In this document: in pieces, positions 35,629-45,617 of the stretch
How positions within the stretch are numbered: position 1 is the stretch's first letter
How the letters are laid out: each line of letters opens with the position of its first letter
Source: Alphaproteobacteria bacterium
GTDB taxonomy: Bacteria > Pseudomonadota > Alphaproteobacteria > MPNO01 > UBA830
Direction of reading: 5' to 3'
Length of the DNA stretch: 64,000 nucleotides
Assembly: GCA_022822405.1 (NCBI GenBank)
Contig: JAJEBT010000168.1
Coordinates: 1 to 64,000 of the forward strand
The notes under the pieces: generated by a model
Seen by the model: the letters and a program-made list of their open reading frames with translations, nothing else
Told to the model about the DNA's origin: nothing
Database searches by the model: none
Translations under genes and position numbers: made by a program

Positions 35629-35862
35629 ATGCCTGACGATGCCCCGATCCTCGACGCCGTCGGATTGAAGTGCCCGCTGCCCGTGCTGCGCGCCCGCAAG
35701 CGGCTGCGCGACATCCCCGGCGGCGGACTCATGGAGATCCGCGCCGACGACCCCGCGGCACCGGGCGATTTCGAGGCGTTCTGCCGCGAGACCGGCCATG
35801 TCCTCCAGGGTCTGGAGGAGAATGACGGGGTGTTCACGATTCGGATCCGTAAGGCGCGGTAG
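35629..35862 (+). CDS. TusA/SirA-like sulfur-carrier protein
   Basis: A 77-residue protein of the TusA family: ILDAVGLKCPLPVLRARKRL with the sulfur-binding CPxP motif (CPLP, Cys15), then EIRADDPAAPGDFEAFCRETGH. TusA-like proteins carry persulfide sulfur for tRNA thiolation, molybdenum cofactor or sulfur oxidation. No Tus partner or sulfur-oxidation gene is adjacent, so the specific role is open. I chose the ATG at 35629 where the family N-terminus fits. It lies about 95 bases after tRNA-Gln. Confidence 0.88.
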   Translation: MPDDAPILDAVGLKCPLPVLRARKRLRDIPGGGLMEIRADDPAAPGDFEAFCRETGHVLQGLEENDGVFTIRIRKAR

Positions 35863-35973
35863 ACCGGCCAACCGCACCGGGCGGCCTCCACCCGGCCGGT
35901 CTCTTCGGGAGCCGGGATGCCTAATGCCAGGCGGTCCGGGGCGCAGCTTTCGCGAGTCGCCTTGCCGCGCGGA

Positions 35974-37173
35974 TCACGCCGGACGGCGGGCGCGACGCTC
36001 GCGCGAGGAGATCGACAGGCCGATCATGAGCAGCGTGAAAGCTGCCGAGACATAGAGTACGGCCGAAAACATCCCGTGGTCGAGAAGAAACCCGTAGAGG
36101 ATGGGCGCCAGCCCCTGGCCAATGCTGAAGCCGGTCGTGACGAAGGCGAATACCGTGCCGAGCGCGCCGGGCGGCGATATCTCCCGCACCATGATATCCC
36201 GCGATGGATTGACGATTCCCCGGAAGAATCCGTTGCCGGCAAAGGCCGCCAGCACCAGGAACACCGGTATGGCCGCGGTTCCGACGGCCACGGTCAGCAG
36301 CGCGCCTATGCCGAAGCACATCGTCAGCACGAGATCGTGGTTCCGCGTGCGATCGGCCAGTGGTCCGCCGATCAACGTGCCGACGGCGCCTGCCAGCAGC
36401 ATGATCGAAAGCATGTGGCTCGCCGTCTGGATCGATACGCCGTACATCTCGGGCAGGAACACCGCCGCAAAGCCCGTCAAGCCTATCGACGCTGCCGCCA
36501 TGCACACGTAGAACAGGAAGAACAGCATCACCGGAACCGTGATGGTCTGGCGCAGGGTGACCTGCCGGTCGGGCCGCGACTTCGTCTTCGCATCCTCTTT
36601 CAGCGTGTCGCCTGAGAACACGAACACGAACGAGAGAACGATTCCCGCGAGTCCGGCGATGATCAGCGCCGTGCGCCAGTCCGTCCAGTCGGCGAGAGTG
36701 ATCATCACCGACGGCGCGGCCGCAAAACCCAGCGCCCCGCCGAAGGAATGGATCGAATAGGCCTTGCCCTGGCGCCGTTGGTCGACAGACGCGGTAAGGA
36801 TGACGTAGTCGGCAGGATGAAACACGCTGTTGCCCGCGCCGGCCACCAGGAAGAGCAGCAGGAGTTCCATGTAGGACGAGGCGAAGCCCGCCAGGGCGAC
36901 GGCGAGCGCGTTGACGAACAGGCCGGCGATCAGGATGCGCCTGGCGCCCAGCCGGTCGACGAGAACCCCCATCGGCGTCTGCAGCACCGCGGTCGCCACG
37001 TTGTAGAGGGTAATGATCAGGCCCAGCTCGACGAACGAGACCTCGAATTCCGCCTGCACGAGGAGAAACAGCGGAACCAGCGACAGCATGTAGAAGTGGC
37101 TGAGGAAATGCGCGAAGCCGATCAGGCTGATGGCGCGGACTTCGCGGCGGATCGCCATCGTCGCAGCCGTCAT
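35974..37173 (-). CDS. Major facilitator superfamily transporter
   Basis: A 399-residue membrane protein with about twelve hydrophobic helices. The MFS loop signature GVLVDRLGARRIL between helices 2 and 3 and GGPLADRTRNHDLV in the second half are visible. The opening RAISLIGFAHFLSHFYMLSLVPLF resembles the fosmidomycin-resistance-like branch. The direction and substrate are unknown. I chose the ATG at 37173; a GTG at 37179 would add two residues. It diverges from the ubiD-like gene across about 200 bases, so uptake of, or export linked to, its substrate is possible but not shown. Confidence 0.88.
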   Translation of the reverse strand: MTAATMAIRREVRAISLIGFAHFLSHFYMLSLVPLFLLVQAEFEVSFVELGLIITLYNVATAVLQTPMGVLVDRLGARRILIAGLFVNALAVALAGFASSYMELLLLFLVAGAGNSVFHPADYVILTASVDQRRQGKAYSIHSFGGALGFAAAPSVMITLADWTDWRTALIIAGLAGIVLSFVFVFSGDTLKEDAKTKSRPDRQVTLRQTITVPVMLFFLFYVCMAAASIGLTGFAAVFLPEMYGVSIQTASHMLSIMLLAGAVGTLIGGPLADRTRNHDLVLTMCFGIGALLTVAVGTAAIPVFLVLAAFAGNGFFRGIVNPSRDIMVREISPPGALGTVFAFVTTGFSIGQGLAPILYGFLLDHGMFSAVLYVSAAFTLLMIGLSISSRERRARRPA

Positions 37174-37376
37174 CGGCACAGATCCTTCGCGAGGTGCTGC
37201 CCCGGCCCGACATTCGCGACCGAAACGCCGGTGCCAGCGTTAGCCGATCCGGCGCCACAATTCAACGGAGGACTCGGACCGAACCCGACGCGCGCGACTG
37301 CGGACGTCGAAGCAAGCCGGCAATTGATGTATGCTGGCGCTTCCCAACGAAACACTCCATCAACGGACCAGGCAAC

Positions 37377-38978
37377 ATGGCGGGAAGTTTTCGCACTCTC
37401 ATCGATGATCTGCGCGCGGCCGACGAGTTGGTCCGGATCGAGAAGCCGGTCGACATCCGCCATATCGCGACCCTTGTCGACCAGTCTGACAAGGCGCTCA
37501 TGTTCACCAACGTGAACGGTTACGACATGCCGGTGGTCTCCGGCGTGACCAACAGCCGCAACCGGCTCGCGATCGCTGCCGGCTGCGACTTCTCCGAAAT
37601 CGAGGCCCGTCTGCGCGATGGCCTCGACCGTCCGATCGCGCCGGATCTCGTCAATAGCGGCCCCGTCCGCGAGGTCGTTCTCGAAGACGAGGATGTCGAT
37701 CTCCATGACCTGCCGATCCCGTTGTTCTCGGTGCTCGATGGCGGCCCCATGATCACGGCCGGGGTGACGATCTCGCGTGACCCCGACGACGATGACGCCC
37801 CGCTGAACGCCGGCGTCTACCGGTTTCTCGTGAAGGAACGCAACCTCACGGGCATCGACATCGTCACGCCCAACAACCTTCACCGCTACGTCGAGAAGGC
37901 GCTTGCGAAGGGCAAGCCGCTGCCCGTCTCGATCAATATCGGCACGCATCCGTTCGAGCTGATCTCGGCGACCTACAAGGCACGCGACGGTGTCAGCGAG
38001 CTCGGCATCGCCGGCGGCATGCGCGGCGAAGGGGTTAAGCTGACGCAGTGCGGCACCATCGACCTGCCGTGCATCGCCGATGCCGAGATCGTGCTCGAGG
38101 CGGAGATCCTGCCCACGGGGTGGACCCGGCCCGAGGGGAGGTTCGGCGAGTTCACGCGGCTCATGGGGGGGCTGCACTGGAACCCGCTGGTCCGCATCAA
38201 GGCGGTATCCATGCGCCGGGATCCGATCTATTACGCCCTGCACATGCCGTGGGAGAACATCTGGCCTTCGGGCCCGATCTACGAGGCCGCCGTCCGCAGG
38301 GTGCTCGCGGAGGCAGGCGTGAACGTCTCTGCGGTCAACATCACGCCCGGCGGATGCTGCCACTGGCATGCCGTGATCGCGATCCGGCCGCTCGCCGGCG
38401 ACGGCAAGAACGCCATTCTCGCGGCGCTCTCGGTTGCCGACATGAAGCATGTGACGGTGGTCGACGACGATATCGACGTCTTCGACGCCACCGACGTCGA
38501 ATGGGCGGTGGCAACCCGCGTCCAGGCGGACCGCGACGTGACCATCGTTTCCGGCGCGCGGTCGAAGCCCCTCGATCCGAGCCTCGCGCCGCCGGGACCC
38601 TATTCGCGCGTGCCGACGACGGCGAAGATGGGCATCGATGCGACCATCCCCGACAACGTGCCGCGCGAACGGTTCCACCGGATAAGCTATGCCTATGCCG
38701 ACGACGCGAGGCTGGAGGATTTTCTCGGCCCGGCCGACGGGAGCGGTCCGTCACTCCCCGCCATCGCACCCGAGACGCTGGCCGCCGAGATCACGAACCT
38801 GATCTCGGCGCGGCCGCTCTATTTTGCCGAACTGTGCGAGCACTTCGCGGACCACGGCTTCCAGGCCGTGACCCGCGCGCTCGGCATCCTCCACGCCGAC
38901 GATACGTTGTGGCAGGACCCGGAAGGGCGTTTCTGCCTCAGGGATTCGGAGTTCGCCGCGCGGCCCCCGGAACGCTAG
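37377..38978 (+). CDS. UbiD-family decarboxylase
   Basis: A 533-residue UbiD-like enzyme that uses prenylated FMN for non-oxidative (de)carboxylation. The core contains LPIPLFSVLDGGPMITAGV near 112-130, SINIGTHPFELISATY near 185-200 and the R-E-E-bearing RPEGRFGEF at 251-259. The C-terminal region beyond about 470 is longer than in E. coli UbiD, as in catabolic members. The start is the ATG at 37377. There is no ubiX (prFMN synthase) partner in view. Ubiquinone synthesis is possible, but the divergent MFS gene and length equally suit aromatic-acid metabolism. Confidence 0.88.
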   Translation: MAGSFRTLIDDLRAADELVRIEKPVDIRHIATLVDQSDKALMFTNVNGYDMPVVSGVTNSRNRLAIAAGCDFSEIEARLRDGLDRPIAPDLVNSGPVREVVLEDEDVDLHDLPIPLFSVLDGGPMITAGVTISRDPDDDDAPLNAGVYRFLVKERNLTGIDIVTPNNLHRYVEKALAKGKPLPVSINIGTHPFELISATYKARDGVSELGIAGGMRGEGVKLTQCGTIDLPCIADAEIVLEAEILPTGWTRPEGRFGEFTRLMGGLHWNPLVRIKAVSMRRDPIYYALHMPWENIWPSGPIYEAAVRRVLAEAGVNVSAVNITPGGCCHWHAVIAIRPLAGDGKNAILAALSVADMKHVTVVDDDIDVFDATDVEWAVATRVQADRDVTIVSGARSKPLDPSLAPPGPYSRVPTTAKMGIDATIPDNVPRERFHRISYAYADDARLEDFLGPADGSGPSLPAIAPETLAAEITNLISARPLYFAELCEHFADHGFQAVTRALGILHADDTLWQDPEGRFCLRDSEFAARPPER

Positions 38979-39020
38979 CCGGGGCAGCCTTCCGCCGCCA
39001 CGGGTGAAGCGTGCCCCCGT

Positions 39021-39038
39021 CGGGACCCGCATGTCCCG
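39021..39038. terminator. Small hairpin between ubiD-like gene and apt
   Basis: CGGGAC (39021-39026), a six-base loop and GTCCCG (39033-39038) form a short GC-rich stem between the convergent ubiD-like gene (stop 38978) and apt (stop 39062). No T-tract follows. It may help both transcripts end, but the stem is short and this is a weak call. Confidence 0.3.
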
Positions 39039-39061
39039 GCCCAAGGCCGTGGCGTGGCCGG

Positions 39062-39586
39062 CTACCGGTCGTACCGGACGAGCGAGACCACGGGGACGTC
39101 GAGACAGGCGCGGCCGTCGAGAAAACCGAGTTCGATGACGAAGGCAGCCGCCGCGACATGGGCACCGGCGCGGCGCAGCAGTTCGATGGCCGCCATCGCG
39201 GTGCCGCCGGTCGCCAGCACGTCGTCGACGACAACGACGCTCCGGCCGGATTCCACGGCGTCTGTCTGGATTTCCACCGAGTCGGCCCGGTATTCGAGCT
39301 CGTAGCTGTGGGACAGCGTCGCGCCGGGCAGCTTGCCGGGCTTGCGCACCATGGCAAGTCCGATGCCGAGATCGACAGCGATCGCCCCGGCGACGAGAAA
39401 GCCGCGCGCCTCGATGCCGGCCAGCATGTCGGGGGCACCCGCCCCGACCACTCGCGACAGGTCGCGGACCGCGGTTCGCCAGGCGCCCGGGTGGCGAAGC
39501 AGCGTCGAGATGTCATAGAAGAGTATTCCGGGCTTGGGGAAGTCCGGTATCGTCCTGATGTGCTCTTTCAGATCGACGGACTTCAT
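39062..39586 (-). CDS. apt: Adenine phosphoribosyltransferase
   Basis: A 174-residue type I phosphoribosyltransferase salvaging adenine to AMP with PRPP. It starts MKSVDLKEHIRTIPDFPKPGILFYD, a signature APRT opening, followed by GIEARGFLVAGAIA, the flexible-loop segment RKPGKLPGATLSHSYELEYR and the PRPP-binding motif VVVVDDVLATGGTA near 118-131. I chose the ATG at 39586; the upstream extension lacks family character. It is single and converges on the ubiD-like gene. Confidence 0.95.
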   Translation of the reverse strand: MKSVDLKEHIRTIPDFPKPGILFYDISTLLRHPGAWRTAVRDLSRVVGAGAPDMLAGIEARGFLVAGAIAVDLGIGLAMVRKPGKLPGATLSHSYELEYRADSVEIQTDAVESGRSVVVVDDVLATGGTAMAAIELLRRAGAHVAAAAFVIELGFLDGRACLDVPVVSLVRYDR

Positions 39587-39707
39587 GGCCTGACCGCCCG
39601 ATTTTCCCAGGATAAGGGTGAGGCCCCGCACCATGCCGGAGCGGGCCATGGCGCGCAACCTCCGTGACGACAGCGGCGGGGATCCGGGTACCGAGGGTTT
39701 CACGGAA

Positions 39708-39725
39708 GCGTCATCGCTCCGTCAC
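39708..39725 (+). promoter_or_regulatory. Pho-box-like site upstream of phoX
   Basis: The 18 bases GCGTCAT-CGCT-CCGTCAC have the 7-4-7 direct-repeat layout of a PhoB site (consensus CTGTCAT-A/T-rich spacer-CTGTCAC). Both GTCA(T/C) half-sites are intact and 11 bases apart. Mismatches are confined to the first two bases of each repeat and the GC-rich spacer. It lies 128 bases ahead of a PhoX phosphatase gene, a classic phosphate-starvation target. The rest of 39587-39853 shows no gene. Confidence 0.5.
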
Positions 39726-39853
39726 TGACCTGAAACTATCGGAACATAGACATGGCATGAGGATCCAAAATCGGGATTCGGCATCAATGCCAAATCCTGG
39801 TCCGGCAGCCTCCCAAAGACGCTACCATCTCCCATGCAACAGAAGGATTCGTC

Positions 39854-41770
39854 ATGGACCAGACATTCGTGCCATCCCGGGAAACCGGTTTCTCGACCTC
39901 CCCCGACGGCAGCGGGGACGGTGAAGTTGCCCGGACACCCGAAACGCTACCGACCGAATTCGAGACCATTGCCGCGAGGGCGCTGACGCGGCGGCGCTTC
40001 CTTGGAACCGGCGCCGCGCTCGGCGTGGGCGCGTTCCTCGCCCAGCTGCCGGTGACCAGGCCGGCGCAGGCTGCCGGCCAGTTCGACTTTGCCCCCGTCG
40101 CCGCCAACACTCTCGATACCGTGACCGTGCCCGGGGGGTACGGCTGGCACGTTGTCACAAGCTGGGGCGATCCCCTCTGGTCGGGCGTGCCGGAATTCGA
40201 CCATCAGTCCCGCGGCACCGGCGCCAGCCAGGAACGGGCGATGGGCGACAACAATGACGGGATGGAACTGTTCACGACCGGTGGCCGGCACATCCTCGCC
40301 GTGAACAACGAATACGTGAATCGCAAGATCTTCCACGGCAACCGCGCCTCGCACAAGCCGGAGAATGCCGACGACATCCGCAAGAGCAAGGCCGGTCACG
40401 GCGTGACGATCGCCGAACTCGCGATGCGCGACGGCAAATGGTCGATCGTCCGGGACTCGTCCTACAACCGCCGGATCACCGCCGACACGAAGATGGACAT
40501 CACCGGACCGGCGCGCGGCCACGACCTGGTCAAGACGGCAGCGGATCCCGGGGGGACCACGGCACTCGGCACCTGGAACAACTGCGGCAGCGGACGGACG
40601 CCGTGGGGCACCTATCTCGCCTGCGAGGAGAATTTCAACGGATATTTCTCGAGCAGCGATCCCGACTACAAGCTATCGGCCGAGATGAAGCGCTACGGCA
40701 TCAAGACGAAGGACAGGGGCTACGGCTGGGCCGGTTCGGACGAGCGCTTCGACATCTCGAAGCATCCCAACGAGTCGAACCGCTGCGGCTACATCGTCGA
40801 GATCGATCCTCTCGATCCCGCATCGACGCCGAAGAAGCGGACGGCGCTCGGTCGTTTCAAGCACGAGAACGCGGCCGTGACCCTTGCCACCGACGGCCGG
40901 GTTGTCGTCTATCTCGGTGACGACGAACGCGGAGAGTTCCTCTACAGGTTCGTCAGCGATGGACGGTACGCCGAAGGCGGAAACAATCGCGACCTTCTGG
41001 AAAACGGACGGCTCTACGTCGCACGCTTCGCCGATGACGGCAAGGGAAGGTGGATCGAGCTTACGCCGGAAGCGACCGGCATGGGCTCCCAGGCCGAGAT
41101 CTCGATCCATACCCGCCAGGCCGCTTCTGCCGTGCGCGCGACGACCATGGACCGCCCCGAATGGGTTGCGGTCAGCCCGGTCGGTGCCGAGGCCTATTGC
41201 TGCCTGACCAACAACAAGAACCGGGGCAAGAAGCCGAATGCCGGCGGAGACGCGACACCGGTCGGCGGACCCAATCCGCGTGCCGCCAACCATTACGGGC
41301 AGATCGTCCGCTGGGCGCCGGACGGTGGGGACCACGCATCGGATGGCTTCTCGTGGAACCTGTTTGTCGTTGCGGGCAATCCGACGGTCCACAAGGACGC
41401 CTACGCCGGTTCGGCCAATGTCAACAAGGACAACATGTTCAATTCGCCCGACGGCCTCGCCTTCGACAGCAAGGGGCGCTTGTGGATCCAGACCGACGGC
41501 AACTACTCCAACGCGAAGGGGTTTGCCGGCCAGGGCAACAATCAGATGCTGATGGCGGATCCGGCGACCGGCGAGATACGCCGGTTCATGGTCGGCCCCA
41601 AGGAAGCCGAAGTGACGGGAATCACCTGGAGCGCCGACCGCAAGACGGTCTTCGTCGGCATCCAGCACCCCGGAGAGAGGGGCGACAGCCATTTCCCCGG
41701 CGGTGGGCAGACCGTTCCACGCTCGTCGATCGTGGCGATCACCCGGGACGACGGTGGCGTCATCGGCTGA
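39854..41770 (+). CDS. phoX: PhoX-family alkaline phosphatase
   Basis: A 638-residue DUF839/PhoX phosphatase, a Ca/Fe-dependent enzyme releasing phosphate from organic phosphoesters in the periplasm or outside the cell. The N-terminus carries a Tat signal, TRRRFLGTGAALGVGAFL (45-62), as needed to export a folded metalloenzyme. Family blocks include WGTYLACEENFNGYF, AAVTLATDGRVVVYLGDDERGEFLYRF, FNSPDGLAFDSKGRLWIQTDG and the closing GGGQTVPRSSIVAI. AGAAGGA precedes the ATG. A Pho-box-like site lies upstream and a strong hairpin just after the stop. Confidence 0.93.
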   Translation: MDQTFVPSRETGFSTSPDGSGDGEVARTPETLPTEFETIAARALTRRRFLGTGAALGVGAFLAQLPVTRPAQAAGQFDFAPVAANTLDTVTVPGGYGWHVVTSWGDPLWSGVPEFDHQSRGTGASQERAMGDNNDGMELFTTGGRHILAVNNEYVNRKIFHGNRASHKPENADDIRKSKAGHGVTIAELAMRDGKWSIVRDSSYNRRITADTKMDITGPARGHDLVKTAADPGGTTALGTWNNCGSGRTPWGTYLACEENFNGYFSSSDPDYKLSAEMKRYGIKTKDRGYGWAGSDERFDISKHPNESNRCGYIVEIDPLDPASTPKKRTALGRFKHENAAVTLATDGRVVVYLGDDERGEFLYRFVSDGRYAEGGNNRDLLENGRLYVARFADDGKGRWIELTPEATGMGSQAEISIHTRQAASAVRATTMDRPEWVAVSPVGAEAYCCLTNNKNRGKKPNAGGDATPVGGPNPRAANHYGQIVRWAPDGGDHASDGFSWNLFVVAGNPTVHKDAYAGSANVNKDNMFNSPDGLAFDSKGRLWIQTDGNYSNAKGFAGQGNNQMLMADPATGEIRRFMVGPKEAEVTGITWSADRKTVFVGIQHPGERGDSHFPGGGQTVPRSSIVAITRDDGGVIG

Positions 41771-41781
41771 GCCGGCATGTC

Positions 41782-41814
41782 ACGAAGGCCCGCGCCATGC
41801 GCGCGGGCCTTCGT
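41782..41814. terminator. Bidirectional terminator-like hairpin after phoX
   Basis: A perfect 13-bp stem, ACGAAGGCCCGCG (41782-41794) with its complement at 41802-41814, and a seven-base loop. It sits 11 bases after the phoX stop and between phoX and the convergent VOC gene (stop 41887). There is no long T-run, but the stem is among the strongest in the window. Confidence 0.7.
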
Positions 41815-41886
41815 CGTGCGGCGGACGGGCCTACCGGAATCGCGCCCCGGCCGCCGCACGGCCGAACCCGGACCGCCCGGCGCCGG

Positions 41887-43450
<1,564 letters not shown>

Positions 43451-43504
43451 CCGGCGGCCGCCTTCCGACTGCCCCGGCGGCGGATCGAGGAAACAGGACA
43501 GCAG

Positions 43505-44674
43505 ATGAACGTTCACGAATACCAGGCCAAGGAACTCCTGGCCGGATACGGCGTTGCCGTGCCGCGTGGCCGGATGGCCACCGATGCAGACGCGGCCGCC
43601 GAGGCGGCGGCGGAACTCGGCGGCCCCGTCTGGGTGGTCAAGGCGCAGATTCATGCCGGCGGCCGCGGCAAGGGCGGCGGCGTCAAGGTCGTGCGGTCGG
43701 TCGAAAAGGTCCGCGAGACGGCGCGCGCCATGCTCGGCATGACCCTGGTCACCCACCAGACCGGCCCGGAGGGACGCGTGGTCCAGCGGGTCTATGTCGA
43801 GGACGGGTGCGACATCGCCCGGGAACTCTATCTCGGCATGCTCGTCGACCGCGCCGCGAGCCGCATCACCGTGATGGCTTCGACCGAAGGCGGCATGGAG
43901 ATCGAGGAGGTGGCGGCGACGTCGCCCGAGAAGATCCACCAGTTGGCTATCGATCCGGCCACCGGCCTCCAGCCCTTCCATGCCCGCCGGCTGGCGTTCG
44001 CGCTCGGATTCACGGGCCAGCAGGTCAGATCGGTCTCGCGGTTCGTGATGGCGATGTATGACGCCTTCACCGATCTCGACGCCTCGGTGGTCGAGATAAA
44101 CCCGCTCGTGGTCACCGGCGGCGGCGAGGTGCTGGCGCTCGACGCGAAGATGAATTTCGACGACAACGCGCTGTTCCGCCACGAAGCGGTGCTCGAACTC
44201 AGGGACGAGGCGGAAGAGGACCCGATGGAGCTCGAGGCCACGCGCCATGAGCTCAACTACATCAAGCTCGACGGCAATATCGGCTGCATGGTCAACGGTG
44301 CCGGCCTTGCGATGGCCACCATGGACATCATAAAGCTGTGCGGCGGCGCGCCCGCCAACTTCCTCGATGTCGGCGGCGGGGCGACCAGGGAACGGGTCAC
44401 CACCGCATTCAAGCTCATATTGTCGGACAGCAGCGTCGAGGCCATTCTCGTCAACATATTTGGCGGCATCATGCGCTGCGACGTGATCGCCGAGGGAGTG
44501 GTCGCGGCGGCGCGCGAGGTCAGCCTCGGAGTGCCCCTGGTCGTCAGGCTGGCGGGCACCAATGTCGATCTCGGCAAGAAGATCCTGGAGGAGTCCGGGC
44601 TGCCCATCGTGTCTGCGGACGATCTCGGAGACGCTGCGGAGAAGGCGGTCCGGGTCGCGGTGGAGGGTGCCTGA
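43505..44674 (+). CDS. sucC: Succinyl-CoA synthetase subunit beta
   Basis: A 389-residue ATP-grasp subunit; with SucD it makes succinate and nucleoside triphosphate from succinyl-CoA. [22 protein letters not shown], the nucleotide-binding [46 protein letters not shown] and the CoA-ligase part [14 protein letters not shown] with [11 protein letters not shown]-like [15 protein letters not shown] are all present. Its TGA overlaps the sucD ATG by one base. Confidence 0.96.
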   Translation: MNVHEYQAKELLAGYGVAVPRGRMATDADAAAEAAAELGGPVWVVKAQIHAGGRGKGGGVKVVRSVEKVRETARAMLGMTLVTHQTGPEGRVVQRVYVEDGCDIARELYLGMLVDRAASRITVMASTEGGMEIEEVAATSPEKIHQLAIDPATGLQPFHARRLAFALGFTGQQVRSVSRFVMAMYDAFTDLDASVVEINPLVVTGGGEVLALDAKMNFDDNALFRHEAVLELRDEAEEDPMELEATRHELNYIKLDGNIGCMVNGAGLAMATMDIIKLCGGAPANFLDVGGGATRERVTTAFKLILSDSSVEAILVNIFGGIMRCDVIAEGVVAAAREVSLGVPLVVRLAGTNVDLGKKILEESGLPIVSADDLGDAAEKAVRVAVEGA

Positions 44675-45549
44675 TGTCGGTTCTGGTCGACAGGAACACA
44701 AAGGTCATCTGCCAGGGGTTCACGGGCGCCCAGGGCACGTTCCATTCGGAGCAGGCGATCGCCTACGGCACCGCGATGGCCGGCGGGGTGACGCCCGGCA
44801 AGGGCGGCACGACGCATCTCGACCTCCCGGTTTTCGACACGGTTGCCGAGGCCGCGGCGGCGACCGGAGCCAACGCCTCGGTGATCTACGTGCCGCCCCC
44901 GTTCGCGGCCGACGCCATTCTCGAAGCCGTCGACGCCCGCATCCCGCTCGTCGTCTGCATTACCGAGGGCATACCGGTGCTCGACATGGTTCGCGTCAAG
45001 CGCGCACTGTCGGGCTCCGCGACCCGGCTGATCGGCCCCAACTGTCCCGGCGTGATCACGCCCGACGAATGCAAGATCGGCATCATGCCCCGGCACATCC
45101 ACATGCGCGGCAGGATCGGCATCGTCTCGCGGTCGGGGACCCTGACCTACGAGGCGGTGGCGCAGACCACCGGGATCGGGCTCGGCCAGAGCACCTGCAT
45201 CGGCATCGGCGGCGATCCCGTCCAGGGCATGAATTTCGTCGACTGCATCGAGATGTTCCTCGATGACGACGAGACCGAGGGCATCGTGATGATCGGCGAA
45301 ATCGGCGGATCGGCCGAGGAAGACGCCGCCGACCTTATCAGGACGTCACCGGTCCGGAAGCCGGTCGTCGGTTTCATCGCCGGCATCTCCGCGCCGCCCG
45401 GGCGCCGCATGGGGCATGCGGGCGCGATCATCTCGGGCGGCAAGGGCAGCGCCGGCGACAAGATCGAGGCAATGAAGAGCGCCGGAGTAACGGTATCGGC
45501 GTCGCCCGCGGAAATCGGCACGACGATGCTGGAAGCGATGAAAGGTTAG
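44674..45549 (+). CDS. sucD: Succinyl-CoA synthetase subunit alpha
   Basis: A 291-residue CoA-binding subunit. The N-terminal Rossmann domain has [22 protein letters not shown] and [15 protein letters not shown]. The catalytic histidine that is phosphorylated lies in [15 protein letters not shown] near 247, and [19 protein letters not shown] is the usual middle block. It is coupled to sucC by the one-base stop/start overlap, which favours equal synthesis of the two subunits. Confidence 0.96.
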   Translation: MSVLVDRNTKVICQGFTGAQGTFHSEQAIAYGTAMAGGVTPGKGGTTHLDLPVFDTVAEAAAATGANASVIYVPPPFAADAILEAVDARIPLVVCITEGIPVLDMVRVKRALSGSATRLIGPNCPGVITPDECKIGIMPRHIHMRGRIGIVSRSGTLTYEAVAQTTGIGLGQSTCIGIGGDPVQGMNFVDCIEMFLDDDETEGIVMIGEIGGSAEEDAADLIRTSPVRKPVVGFIAGISAPPGRRMGHAGAIISGGKGSAGDKIEAMKSAGVTVSASPAEIGTTMLEAMKG

Positions 45550-45617
45550 GCCGGCGGGGCTATAGTTGCGGCACTGTCGCGCCGGCGGACCGGGCGCACG
45601 GAGAGGCTGCCGAGACC

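Noticed and set aside
39846-39850. GANTC (CcrM) site overlapping the phoX ribosome-binding site
   Set aside because: GANTC is a five-base site with one free position and occurs often by chance; one site near a start is not evidence of methylation control.
39664-39924. Possible 86-residue ORF between apt and phoX
   Set aside because: It runs into phoX in another frame, has no family resemblance, and overlaps the Pho-box-like site.
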